Assembly: GCA_002338615.1 (NCBI GenBank)
Contig: DDIS01000096.1
Span: forward strand, 1 to 46,770
Origin: Proteobacteria bacterium UBA1844
GTDB taxonomy: Bacteria; Pseudomonadota; Gammaproteobacteria; Steroidobacterales; Woeseiaceae
Length of the DNA: 46,770 nucleotides
Direction: 5' to 3'
Positions 19,147 through 26,366 of the stretch are shown here, in pieces (within the stretch, counting starts at the first letter, position 1; each line of letters starts with the position of its first letter). Below the pieces are notes generated by a model. The model was not told the origin of the DNA and ran no database searches. It saw only the letters and a list, made by a program, of their open reading frames with translations. A program made the position numbers and the translations under genes.

Positions 19147-20211
19147 ATGTCATCGTTCGAAACCGCACTCCGTGTCGCTATTATCGGTCAGGAAATTCTG
19201 GTTGCCGCAGTATTGCTCTTCGGCCGGGGCAGCCGGGGTGCTCGGCTTAGCGGCGCTCTTTTCTTGGTCAGCGTGTCAGCCTATCTCATCGTTTCGGACC
19301 GATTGCTAAGTGAGGCTGCCGCTTTTCTTTTGCCTGTGCTGATGCTGCTCGCGATCATCGTGCCTTACTGCTTGTGGTTGTTCGCGCGAGCCGTTTTCGA
19401 GGCGGCTTGGCCGCGGTGGTGGATCTTGGCCGGTTTTGCATTAGTCGCCATCTGCGTCTGGGCGATCTTTGTCGGCGGCGAAGATTACGGATCCGATTGG
19501 GTCAATGTCGCAAGCATCGTTACTCATATCGCCTCACTGGCTGCGGTTGCGCATTCACTCTGGATCGCAGCCAAAGGTCGGCCCGATGATCTCATCGAGC
19601 AGCGGCGTCGATTTCGCGTATTTTTCATCGTGATTGTTGCTGCACAGGTTGGGGTTGTTCTGGTCGTCGAGCTGCTTCTGCGCGGAGCGGAACCGGCTTG
19701 GCTCGTATTTCTCAATGTTGCTGTGATTGCGATCTTGACACTCGGGCTCGCAATTCCGCTCTTACGACTCAATCCGGAGTTCTTTGCGCCTGCGCTGGCG
19801 CATGGCAGGACTACGACCGGCCGGGAAGCCGAGGATTTGAGTCCATCGGAATCGGTTCTGAAGCAGGCATTGCTGTCGGCCATGAGCGAGGGCGTGTACC
19901 AACAGTCGGGTCTGAACATTCGGATGTTAGCTGAGCAGCTAGGCCATACCGAGCACCGGTTGCGGAAACTCATAAACGGGCGCCTCGGGTTTAGAAATTT
20001 TTCTGCATTTCTCAGCAGCTATCGAATTCCCGAAGCGAAGAAGGTTCTTGCCGACGCCGGGCAGGTTCGAAAGCCTATCCTAAATATCGCGTTGGACTTG
20101 GGCTACGGCTCACTTGGTCCCTTCAATCGCGCATTCAAGGCTGCCACGAACATGACGCCGACCGAGTATCGGCAGGCGGCCCACCGTTCGAAAGACATCA
20201 AAACCGAGTAA
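19147..20211 (+). CDS. Membrane-bound AraC-family transcriptional regulator
   Basis: The 354-residue protein has about seven N-terminal hydrophobic segments (residues 10-225). A C-terminal AraC double helix-turn-helix follows (about 245-345), including LNIRMLAEQLGHTEHRLRKL and LDLGYGSLGPFNRAFKAATN, ending with the usual MTPTEYR. Regulators of this layout sense a membrane or envelope signal and bind DNA from the membrane. It lies immediately upstream of, and in line with, the desaturase-family gene, a pairing I associate with such regulators in other proteobacteria. Target genes are inferred to be those downstream. Confidence 0.87.
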   Translation: MSSFETALRVAIIGQEILVAAVLLFGRGSRGARLSGALFLVSVSAYLIVSDRLLSEAAAFLLPVLMLLAIIVPYCLWLFARAVFEAAWPRWWILAGFALVAICVWAIFVGGEDYGSDWVNVASIVTHIASLAAVAHSLWIAAKGRPDDLIEQRRRFRVFFIVIVAAQVGVVLVVELLLRGAEPAWLVFLNVAVIAILTLGLAIPLLRLNPEFFAPALAHGRTTTGREAEDLSPSESVLKQALLSAMSEGVYQQSGLNIRMLAEQLGHTEHRLRKLINGRLGFRNFSAFLSSYRIPEAKKVLADAGQVRKPILNIALDLGYGSLGPFNRAFKAATNMTPTEYRQAAHRSKDIKTE

Positions 20212-20317
20212 TCTTCGCCGAATTCGAAAACAGCCAGCATTTGTCAGTTTCGGCGAGACTGAAGCCCGCCCGACGGCTACTTTGTACTTCACTTTCTGAT
20301 GCTTGGAGTACAAAACG

Positions 20318-21127
20318 ATGCAGCCGGGATCCGTATCCGACGTATTCGCCGCGGTTTGGCCGACAATTTTCGCGTTAGACTTATCTCGCTACGTGCTCTT
20401 CGCGAGCCTTCTCGCCGCTGTGTTGGCCGTGTTCGCAGGTCCTCTTGCAAGTCGCCGAATTCAGTCGAGGCGGGCAAGCGGCAAAGATGTGCGGCGCGAA
20501 ATTAGCTTCTCGCTAAGCACCGTCGTACTGTTTTCGTTAGTCGGTTTCTCCGTCTATCTCGGTAGTCAGGCAGGCGTTTTCAGAGTTTATGGCGGCGACA
20601 TGCCGAGCGTTGGGCACATGCTGGCCGAATTTGCCGCCATGGTCCTGCTCCACGATGCCTACTTCTACTGGGCACACCGGGTCATGCACACCCGGTGGCT
20701 CTTTCGGCGGGTGCACCGCATTCACCACAAATCGCGGACCCCCACACCTTGGGCGGCTTATGCCTTCGCCCCGCCCGAGGCGATCCTGGAAGCGAGCATC
20801 TTGCCGCTCGCAGCACTGCTATTGCCTTTACACGAATTCACTGTGCTCCTGTTCGTGACGCACATGATCGTGCGAAACGTTATTGGACACGCGGGCGTCG
20901 AACTGTTTCCGAGTTGGTGGTTGAGAGTTCCGCTACTGCGGTGGATTACAACCACCACTCATCATGACCTGCATCACTCACACGGAGGTTACAACTTCGG
21001 GCTCTATTTCACTTGGTGGGACAGGTGGATGAAGACCGAGCATCCTGAGTATGCGAGTCGCTTCATGGCAGTCACGAGATCGACTTGCCCGCTCAAACTC
21101 CCTGCAAAGGAGAACTTCAATGAATAA
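20318..21127 (+). CDS. Sterol desaturase / fatty acid hydroxylase superfamily membrane protein
   Basis: The 269-residue integral membrane protein carries the di-iron histidine boxes of the superfamily: HDAYFYWAHRVMH (from His112), HRIHH (133-137) and HHDLHHSHGG near the C-terminus. These would hold two irons for an oxygen-dependent hydroxylation or desaturation of a lipid, substrate unknown. The ATG at 20318 has GGAG nine bases upstream; an in-frame TTG at 20303 is an alternative. Its end overlaps the next gene by eight bases. Linked genes are an exported small protein and a SAM methyltransferase, so a lipid-modification pathway is plausible. Confidence 0.85.
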   Translation: MQPGSVSDVFAAVWPTIFALDLSRYVLFASLLAAVLAVFAGPLASRRIQSRRASGKDVRREISFSLSTVVLFSLVGFSVYLGSQAGVFRVYGGDMPSVGHMLAEFAAMVLLHDAYFYWAHRVMHTRWLFRRVHRIHHKSRTPTPWAAYAFAPPEAILEASILPLAALLLPLHEFTVLLFVTHMIVRNVIGHAGVELFPSWWLRVPLLRWITTTTHHDLHHSHGGYNFGLYFTWWDRWMKTEHPEYASRFMAVTRSTCPLKLPAKENFNE

Positions 21128-21497
21128 TCATGGAAAAACTATACTATCGTTGTCTACGCTAGCGTTGCTCGGCTTGACGATGACATGTGACGCATATGCC
21201 GATGCCAATCGGGACAAGCGACGGACGATCAAACAAGTTCGTTACTGCGTCTCCGAAATCGCAAAGCATGCCGATTACGACGACGCATCTCGAGCGGTCC
21301 ATTGGGTCGAAAAACTCACCCAGAAGAACCTTCTCGAGACTGAAATCCACATCGAAACGACTATCTACGCTGAAAACGGCGATCTAGTCACCCGAAAATA
21401 CAAGACATCCTGCCTGATCGCCGGTATGGGAGATCTAGTCGATTTTCGGATCGACGCAATAGAGCTGAATCCGGTCGCGGCAAGCCAGAAAATCTGA
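21120..21497 (+). CDS. Small exported protein of unknown function
   Basis: The 125-residue protein begins with a signal sequence (ILSLSTLALLGLTMTCDAYA) and has a likely cleavage after residue 25. The mature part is mixed and charged, with KRRTIKQVRYCVSEIAK and TTIYAENGDLVTRKYKTSC; the two late cysteines could form a disulfide. I do not recognise a family. AAAGGAG lies just upstream of the ATG at 21120. It overlaps the desaturase gene by eight bases and the methyltransferase gene by one base (TGATG), so all three are probably one transcript. Confidence 0.75.
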   Translation: MNNHGKTILSLSTLALLGLTMTCDAYADANRDKRRTIKQVRYCVSEIAKHADYDDASRAVHWVEKLTQKNLLETEIHIETTIYAENGDLVTRKYKTSCLIAGMGDLVDFRIDAIELNPVAASQKI

Positions 21498-22111
21498 TGA
21501 GACGGCCTGAATATATTGCAAAACAAGGTGGGATGCCGCGTGGCTGGTTGGGCCGATTCGTTGCCTCCATCATGGAAAGGGAAACCACAGCGATCAATTA
21601 CGATGCGATCGCTCGGCTCGATCCGAAAGAAGGTGACGCTGTGCTGGATGTTGGCACAGGAAACGGCATATCACTCCGGCATCTCGCCGCTCGCGTTGGG
21701 GAAGGAATCGTCGTGGGCGTAGATCATTCACCGGTGATGTGCGGCCGTGCTGAGAGGAACAACAAGACGCTAATAGTGGACGGTCGCGTGGAGGTCAAAT
21801 GTACCGGAAGCGACGACTTGCCATTCGAGACCGGGTACTTTGACGCGGCGATGAGTGTGCACACGATTTATTTCTGGAATCCAGCTGAGCCGCACCTGAA
21901 GGAAATCGCGCGAGTCCTTCGTCCCGGCGGAAAGTTTGTGTTGGCGTTCCGATCCAGTAGCGATCCGGCAACGTCTGATTTCCCCGCCTCCGTCTATACG
22001 TTTCGCTCAATCGAGGAAATTGAAAGCCTGGCTGATTCATGTGGGTTCGAGAATTTCATTTACGAGAATGGATCAGAAATGGAGACTCTACTAAGCGCCA
22101 CGCGAGAATAG
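21497..22111 (+). CDS. Class I SAM-dependent methyltransferase
   Basis: The 204-residue cytosolic protein has the Rossmann methyltransferase motif I VLDVGTGNGISLRHLA (about residues 48-63). Motif II follows (VVGVDHSPVM), then the acidic loop with DDLPFETGYFDAAMSVHTIYF, and RVLRPGGKFVLAFR as the post-motif strand. This pattern is that of UbiE/Coq5-like small-molecule methyltransferases. The substrate is unknown. Its one-base overlap with the exported-protein gene and the upstream desaturase-like gene suggest modification of the same lipid or isoprenoid. The gap after it (22112-22240), where it converges with minus-strand genes, contains no clear terminator. Confidence 0.85.
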   Translation: MRRPEYIAKQGGMPRGWLGRFVASIMERETTAINYDAIARLDPKEGDAVLDVGTGNGISLRHLAARVGEGIVVGVDHSPVMCGRAERNNKTLIVDGRVEVKCTGSDDLPFETGYFDAAMSVHTIYFWNPAEPHLKEIARVLRPGGKFVLAFRSSSDPATSDFPASVYTFRSIEEIESLADSCGFENFIYENGSEMETLLSATRE

Positions 22112-22240
22112 TGTCAACTGTCGCTTCCCTATTGTTCGGTTTGGATAGCGCGATTACAGACAACGGCGGCTCGTACACCGGTGTCGGACTTGGGCGATGA
22201 ACCCGTCTCTTCAAGTTTTAGGTCTGTGGTCGCCATTCAA

Positions 22241-22465
22241 TTATTCACAACACGAACTGCCTTCCTGGATTGGCGGGCACTTCACATCGCCATACGAGCA
22301 ATAGACGCAACAGTCACCAGCGTTTGGCTTGAGAATTGCCTTGCAGTTTAGACAGTCGTAGAAAAATTGACATGCATTAGTCGGCATAAGGTCCTTTGAC
22401 CGGTGCCCACACTCGGGGCAGGTCAGCGTTGAGTAAGGCTCAAAAGCCTGTTTGGGCTGGCTCAT
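22241..22465 (-). CDS. GDCCVxC-domain small protein, mercury-operon associated
   Basis: This 74-residue protein is very cysteine-rich. It has a CPECGH pair, a second pair DCLNC, and the hallmark GDCCVYCSYGDVKCPP that names the GDCCVxC family; some relatives have selenocysteine there, but this copy has cysteine. It ends SSCCE. Relatives are commonly encoded beside mercury-transport genes, as here: its ATG overlaps the merP stop by four bases. A role in thiol-based metal binding is plausible but not established. It is the last gene of the long minus-strand run. Confidence 0.82.
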   Translation of the reverse strand: MSQPKQAFEPYSTLTCPECGHRSKDLMPTNACQFFYDCLNCKAILKPNAGDCCVYCSYGDVKCPPIQEGSSCCE

Positions 22466-22764
22466 TCTTTAATCACTTCCGTTGCGGGAAATCCCACGTC
22501 AGTTGCGGCGTTGCTAATGTCCGAAGCTGTTGTCACGCTTGCGTCAAAAATGACCGTCGCCATTTTGGTTTCGAGGTCGACTTCGACATTCTTGACGCCG
22601 TCCACACGCTCCATCGCTTTGCGAACGGATATTGGGCATGTTGCACATGTCATTTTCTCTACGGAAAACTGGGCCGTTATTTCATCGCTTTCTGCTGCTC
22701 CTAGAGTCCTTGCCGACAAACAAATGATACTCAGTAGCGCAACTATTGAAAAAATGTATCTCAT
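22462..22764 (-). CDS. merP: Periplasmic mercury-binding protein MerP
   Basis: The 100-residue protein has a signal sequence ending near ARTLGAA. An HMA domain follows with the metal site MTCATCPISVRKAM, the MerP variant of GMTCxxC. It would bind Hg(II) in the periplasm and hand it to MerT. I start at ATG 22764, where GAGGAGAAAG is at ribosome-binding distance; the longer frame to 22803 lies in the merT tail. It is ten bases after merT and overlaps the GDCCVxC gene by four bases. No mercuric reductase is in the window, so imported Hg(II) would have no detoxification partner here. Confidence 0.88.
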   Translation of the reverse strand: MRYIFSIVALLSIICLSARTLGAAESDEITAQFSVEKMTCATCPISVRKAMERVDGVKNVEVDLETKMATVIFDASVTTASDISNAATDVGFPATEVIKE

Positions 22765-22774
22765 GACTTTCTCC

Positions 22775-23104
22775 TCAATAAAAAATTGGCGCCCATAGAT
22801 CAACGGTTAACAAGAGAGCTACGAGCATCATTGCTACCCAAAGCACGCCTTTTACGATCGCCTCAGACCGGGGTGAGGCGCAATCTGAATCGTCATCGCA
22901 TGATTTATCCGGCTTCCAATAGACCTGCCAGAATCCGGCGGCGAGAAACGACAAAGTCAGCACGACAAGAAACGGCTAATAATCTTTCAGCGCCGTGAGG
23001 CTGCCAATCCACGCACCACTCGCGCCCAACGTAATCAATACCAATGGCACGATGCAGCACGTAGCATATGGCAGCAACCGGGTCACTAACCCAATCCATT
23101 TCAT
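22775..23104 (-). pseudogene. merT: Mercury transporter MerT with in-frame amber stop
   Basis: From an ATG at 23104 the frame reads RLLPYATCCIVPLVLITLGA and GAWIGSLTALKDY, with the Cys-Cys pair of transmembrane helix 1. It then meets TAG at 22978-22976 (codon 43). It continues in the same frame as PFLVVLTLSFLAAGFWQVYW, then CDDDSDC in the cytosolic loop, and a third hydrophobic segment to the stop at 22775. All MerT elements are present in order, so a single change (most easily CAG to TAG, at the position after LKDY) has broken the gene. A restart at 22963 would give only the last two helices. A sequencing error is possible. Confidence 0.82.
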
Positions 23105-23146
23105 TACATCAGCAGTTGCCGCTATCGCCAGCGAGTAGCTTCAGTC

Positions 23147-23533
23147 TCAATGTCTACGTCTGTGGCCGACACTGTGCCCGAAACTGTGGCTGCTGTAATG
23201 AATGCCGTACCCAAGGTTTTTTCGATGCCCGCCAAAGAGGCTAGAACCGTGAAATCGATCATAACCTAGACCAAGCCCACGGCTTTGATAGTAGTGGGGG
23301 GGATAGCCAAAGCGTGTGGAACGACTGGTGTCGAAATAATACGGATCATATACACCGTACTGGGTACCGAGAGAGCCGCGAAACCGCGTGCGATTCGAAT
23401 AAGAGGAATAGCCGACTCCGTACTGTCCCGACACTGTTGCGGAACGATAACCCAGCGAAGATCCAGGGGCCGGTCCAAATGTGCTGCAGGCGCTTAGAGC
23501 GATACAGAACGTTAATACGATGACTCGTTTCAT
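23147..23533 (-). CDS. Gly/Tyr/Ser/His-rich lipoprotein of unknown function
   Basis: The 128-residue protein has a clear lipoprotein signal (RVIVLTFCIALSAC). The mature part is low in complexity, with repeated Tyr-Gly, Ser-Ser and Arg-Phe-Gly elements such as GQYGVGYSSYSNRTRFRG. It ends in a His/Arg-rich tail (GHSVGHRRRH) that could bind metal. No family is recognised. It lies 42 bases upstream of merT on the same strand within the metal gene run. An envelope-anchored metal-binding role is a guess from composition and context. Confidence 0.7.
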   Translation of the reverse strand: MKRVIVLTFCIALSACSTFGPAPGSSLGYRSATVSGQYGVGYSSYSNRTRFRGSLGTQYGVYDPYYFDTSRSTRFGYPPHYYQSRGLGLGYDRFHGSSLFGGHRKNLGYGIHYSSHSFGHSVGHRRRH

Positions 23534-23739
23534 GACACGTCCTCCGACGCAGTGGTTGTTGAGGCGTGATACAGCTCGGAAGTTTGCTCACCGGACGTGA
23601 TCATCAAGTGCGCCGTTAATGCGGCGCTGGTCTCAAGATGCAATAGACCCGCCAACGGTACAGTTGGTCTTGGCGCTGGTTGGGCGATGGTCATAAGCAT
23701 CCTACCTCGCAAACCGCGATACAGGACTGGCGTCGCCAA
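23530..23739 (-). CDS. Small hypothetical frame upstream of the Gly/Tyr lipoprotein
   Basis: A 69-codon frame overlaps the start of the following lipoprotein gene by four bases (ATGA). GAGGTAGG precedes an internal ATG. The sequence (AQPAPRPTVPLAGLLHLETS) resembles nothing I know, and no signal or membrane segment is clear. The overlap and codon use make it possible, not certain. The 23740-23831 gap holds nothing identifiable. Confidence 0.35.
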   Translation of the reverse strand: MATPVLYRGLRGRMLMTIAQPAPRPTVPLAGLLHLETSAALTAHLMITSGEQTSELYHASTTTASEDVS

Positions 23740-23831
23740 CCGGGTGACCGCGCAGTCGAGTGACGCGGTACATAGTAAAATATTGGACCGTATTCACCTC
23801 ATAAGGTTCGGGCCGCGCAAGCCTAGCGATC

Positions 23832-24122
23832 TTACGGATCATCCTTTTTCGCTTGCTTTGCCAGGATTTCCCTGACGGCCGACATCAACTCTTCCTGCTC
23901 AAGCTCACCGCTGCCGTCCACGTCCCAGCGTGCAAAAATTTCATCCGTTATCTCGGATCGAAAATCCCTGAGTTCTTTGAGTGAGACTGATCCGTTTTTA
24001 TCCCGATCCATGAGGGTCATGGGGTTGTGTCCAGGTCGCTGTGCAAACGCGGTGGCAATCGTGCCCGCCGCAATAAACGCAACTAGTAAGGCTGATGTCT
24101 GGGCAATCGAATTTCTATTCAT
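23832..24122 (-). CDS. Exported EF-hand protein
   Basis: The 96-residue protein has a signal sequence ending at AFA (about residue 27) and two EF-hand calcium loops. One is DRDKNGSVSLKE at residues 39-50 and the other DVDGSGELEQEE at 67-78, each with Asp at 1, 3 and 5 and Glu at 12. A Lys-rich tail (KQAKKDDP) ends it. It probably binds Ca(II) or another divalent ion in the periplasm. I start at ATG 24122, just before a clear signal; the 10-codon longer frame is unlikely. It follows a small frame and the DUF411 gene closely. Confidence 0.83.
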   Translation of the reverse strand: MNRNSIAQTSALLVAFIAAGTIATAFAQRPGHNPMTLMDRDKNGSVSLKELRDFRSEITDEIFARWDVDGSGELEQEELMSAVREILAKQAKKDDP

Positions 24123-24126
24123 CCAA

Positions 24127-24324
24127 CTATCTCCCGTTCCGCAGAGAGTCAAAATGCTTACGATCGCGCATGCACCACTCGTAAGCGATGGTGGTGGGAT
24201 CGACGATCGTTCGCAATTGGCTGGAAGGGGTATGTCTCCAGTCGTCGCTAATAGACCGCCGATCCCGATCTGGGTGAAAAATATTGCAAGCGCGCGTTCG
24301 TACCGTGCTTGCGCTGATCGTCAC
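24127..24324 (-). CDS. Small hypothetical protein coupled to the DUF411 gene
   Basis: The 65-codon frame starts in ATGA overlap with the DUF411 stop and ends five bases before the EF-hand start, filling the gap exactly. That arrangement suggests a real gene or a decayed one. The sequence (TPSSQLRTIVDPTTIAYEWC) has no recognisable motif, no signal and two cysteines. Confidence comes from spacing and codon use only. Confidence 0.42.
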   Translation of the reverse strand: MTISASTVRTRACNIFHPDRDRRSISDDWRHTPSSQLRTIVDPTTIAYEWCMRDRKHFDSLRNGR

Positions 24325-24905
24325 TGTTCATGGGTCGCCCCCTTAGCGTTCTCGGTGGAACTATCAAGCTGCGGGACGCTCGATATCGGTTCTCCTTTGG
24401 CATCGTAGGTGACCACCTCCCAGGCTATTTCATCCCGGGGACGGAGGTCTGCTCTGAGGTGAGCAAGACCCGCGACGTTCTCTGGCGCGCCATTGAGCAG
24501 GCTCATGATTGACTCAGCCGGCACGTGCCCTTCAATCCAATAGTTCTTCGCGTCTGCCGTGTGACACGCGGAGAATTCTCGCGGTACGCCGAGGGCCTGT
24601 TGTGCCTTAACGATGTCCCGCGTTTGCACAACGTTCACGGCGAGGCCGTCGCGCCGCAGATCGCTAATCCATGGCCGGTAGCAGGAGCAAGACGCTGAGA
24701 CATACACAATCACATCAGCATCAGCATCAGCATCGCGCGGTGCCGTAGGCGCCTCGTCCGGGATAATGTGCCAAACCATCATCAACAACCAAATCGCTGT
24801 AAGCGAGAGGATGAGCCGTACGGTTTTTCTACTCTCGACTCGCATCCATGCGAGTACACTCTTGTTTTGTTTGGGCGGCTTCCGGCGATTTCGTTTACGG
24901 CTCAT
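24321..24905 (-). CDS. DUF411 domain protein with N-terminal membrane anchor
   Basis: The 194-residue protein has a basic N-terminus, one hydrophobic segment (TVRLILSLTAIWLLMMVW, about 28-46) and a short Asp/Ala linker. A DUF411 domain follows, with VYVSASCSCYRPWISDLR (metal-type cysteines), the ALGVPREFSACHTA block and IEGHVPAESI. DUF411 proteins are small thioredoxin-like copper- or other metal-associated periplasmic proteins. This one appears tethered to the membrane by an uncleaved anchor, which is less common. The C-terminus is extended after AGLAHLRADL, without the usual Gly/Met end. It is the first of three tightly spaced genes that end with an EF-hand protein. Confidence 0.83.
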   Translation of the reverse strand: MSRKRNRRKPPKQNKSVLAWMRVESRKTVRLILSLTAIWLLMMVWHIIPDEAPTAPRDADADADVIVYVSASCSCYRPWISDLRRDGLAVNVVQTRDIVKAQQALGVPREFSACHTADAKNYWIEGHVPAESIMSLLNGAPENVAGLAHLRADLRPRDEIAWEVVTYDAKGEPISSVPQLDSSTENAKGATHEQ

Positions 24906-25003
24906 TATTGCGATTCACTGCGCTACGCACACTGGCGCGCCCGTCCACATCACAACGCTGGCGATAAGCGAACTGACGTCCAGCGATGTTCGATGCGTCA
25001 GCA

Positions 25004-25690
25004 CTAGTTTCGACCCTCCGAATGCTCCGTATCCTGTCTTGCGTTCAATTCCCACAGGCAACTCGAGTCAGTCAGCAATGAGCGTTCGGCGAGAACCCCA
25101 TAGTCCTGTCGCATTCGCAGAAAGCGCCCGTGCGGCCGCGTTTGCAGTGCCCCCTCCTTATTGCGCGGCACATACACACTAAATACGCGACGACCGTCGT
25201 TATCGTAAAAGGCCACTTGATGGGTTTCGCCGTTATCGCCGTCGGTCGACAACAAATAGATGGCGGCCAGGCGATCCACCTTGAGGTGGCCTCTGTACCC
25301 ACTGTCAGGGTTGTCAAAATTGAAGAAGCCGCGTGCCGCTTCGCCCTTTGGTAACGGACCCATGAGTTCGAAGACGCTGTCCGACGACAACACAATGACC
25401 AAGGCATCCTGCCACTCGGTCAAGGCCTGCCACACGCTATCAAACTTGAGCATGGTCACAGGTATTCGGGCCTCCATCGGCATGGCGTGCACGACGGCGG
25501 CTTCCGGAATGCCGGTCGCACTCGCGACCTTCGCCGGCGAAAACTTCGGTGATTCCTTTAACGCCGATACAACCAACTGGCGTTGTGCTGGTGTGGCGCA
25601 TAGTGGGTTCGCGGCTGCCTGCAGCGAGAAGGAGGTCATCAATACGGCGCTGATGCCTATTGTTACTGCTCTGTGCGAATGGGCGATCAT
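25004..25690 (-). CDS. Exported HutX/ChuX-like haem-binding-fold protein
   Basis: The 228-residue protein has the HutX/ChuX pattern. A winged-helix-like N-part (ALKESPKFSPAKVASATGIP) precedes FNFDNPDSGYRGHLKVDRLA, IYLLSTDGDN and AFYDNDGRRVFSVYV. Known HutX/ChuX proteins are cytosolic haem carriers or breakdown enzymes. This one instead begins with a credible signal sequence (ISAVLMTSFSLQAAANPLC), which would place it in the periplasm. It also has three cysteines not expected in the fold. No haem uptake genes are nearby; the neighbours are metal and ion genes, so haem may not be its ligand. The stretch 25691-25811 before it holds nothing recognisable. Confidence 0.72.
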   Translation of the reverse strand: MIAHSHRAVTIGISAVLMTSFSLQAAANPLCATPAQRQLVVSALKESPKFSPAKVASATGIPEAAVVHAMPMEARIPVTMLKFDSVWQALTEWQDALVIVLSSDSVFELMGPLPKGEAARGFFNFDNPDSGYRGHLKVDRLAAIYLLSTDGDNGETHQVAFYDNDGRRVFSVYVPRNKEGALQTRPHGRFLRMRQDYGVLAERSLLTDSSCLWELNARQDTEHSEGRN

Positions 25691-25811
25691 TTTGTTAACT
25701 CCTGAGATTGTCGATAACTCGGTCTAATGCGAATGCGATTCCAACCTTGCCTCGTTGCGACAGATGCGACCACGCCGATGGTGTCTCCGTCCCTGGACTT
25801 ACTTGAGTCCT

Positions 25812-26255
25812 TCATGGCTTTTCGTTCCGATCGCCGTCCAACCCGATCTTGCGACTGAATCCCGGTAGGTGGTGCGAGGCCAAGATGAGAAATACTATCG
25901 CCGCAGAAAGGGTGGCCAGAACGTACATTCCGAACCCGACGGCCGTTCCAATCGCGGCCGTTGCCCAAACGGTCGCTGCTGTTGTCAACCCGATCGTCTT
26001 GCCGCTGTCTTGCATGATGATTCCAGCGCCTAAAAAACCAATTCCTACAACAATGTTGGCTGCTATTCGTGACGGCTCAGCGCCTGGGATGTGTTGTGAA
26101 ATCAGGGCGAACACGCACGCCCCCATCGATACAGCGGCGTACGTGCGGATGCTTGCTTCGCGCTGATGAATCATGCGCTCCAAACCGACGAGTCCGCCGA
26201 GCACCGTCGCTATCACGGTACGCATCGCCAAGATCAACTCCAATTCCCAGTCCAT
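25812..26255 (-). CDS. MgtC/SapB-family membrane protein
   Basis: The 147-residue protein has four to five transmembrane segments. It carries the family blocks GGLVGLERMIHQREASIRTY, GIGFLGAGIIMQDSG and GLTTAATVWATAAIG. MgtC proteins modulate magnesium homeostasis, virulence and F-ATPase activity. This is the short form, without the cytosolic C-terminal domain of Salmonella MgtC. GAGGTG lies close to the ATG at 26255. It follows the AlbA_2 membrane protein at about 100 bases, which may include a tiny frame with a good ribosome site. Confidence 0.9.
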   Translation of the reverse strand: MDWELELILAMRTVIATVLGGLVGLERMIHQREASIRTYAAVSMGACVFALISQHIPGAEPSRIAANIVVGIGFLGAGIIMQDSGKTIGLTTAATVWATAAIGTAVGFGMYVLATLSAAIVFLILASHHLPGFSRKIGLDGDRNEKP

Positions 26256-26258
26256 TTT

Positions 26259-26366
26259 TCACCTCTTTGCGTGGAACTGTCCCGCAGCATTCCCGGCTCG
26301 CCGATCTGGTCCTTTGACGCCAATCTTGGCGAGCACTAATTTATCGAGTGGTTCACGGTCATACAT
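26259..26366 (-). CDS. Possible 35-residue peptide between the AlbA_2 and mgtC-like genes
   Basis: An ATG at 26366 with AGAGGG seven bases upstream opens a 35-codon frame. It overlaps the previous stop by eight bases and ends four bases before the mgtC-like gene. The basic sequence (KLVLAKIGVKGPDRRAGN) is unrecognised. Only the ribosome site and fit support it. Confidence 0.25.
   Translation of the reverse strand: MYDREPLDKLVLAKIGVKGPDRRAGNAAGQFHAKR

Noticed and set aside
22775..23104. Reading through the merT TAG as pyrrolysine or suppression
   Set aside because: Nothing in the window supports amber recoding, and CAG to TAG is a one-base nonsense mutation in a partial mer cluster.
24127..24324. 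Treating the 65-codon frame as a frameshifted part of the DUF411 or EF-hand gene
   Set aside because: Both flanking proteins look complete, with their own signal or anchor and normal ends, so there is no missing part for it to supply.
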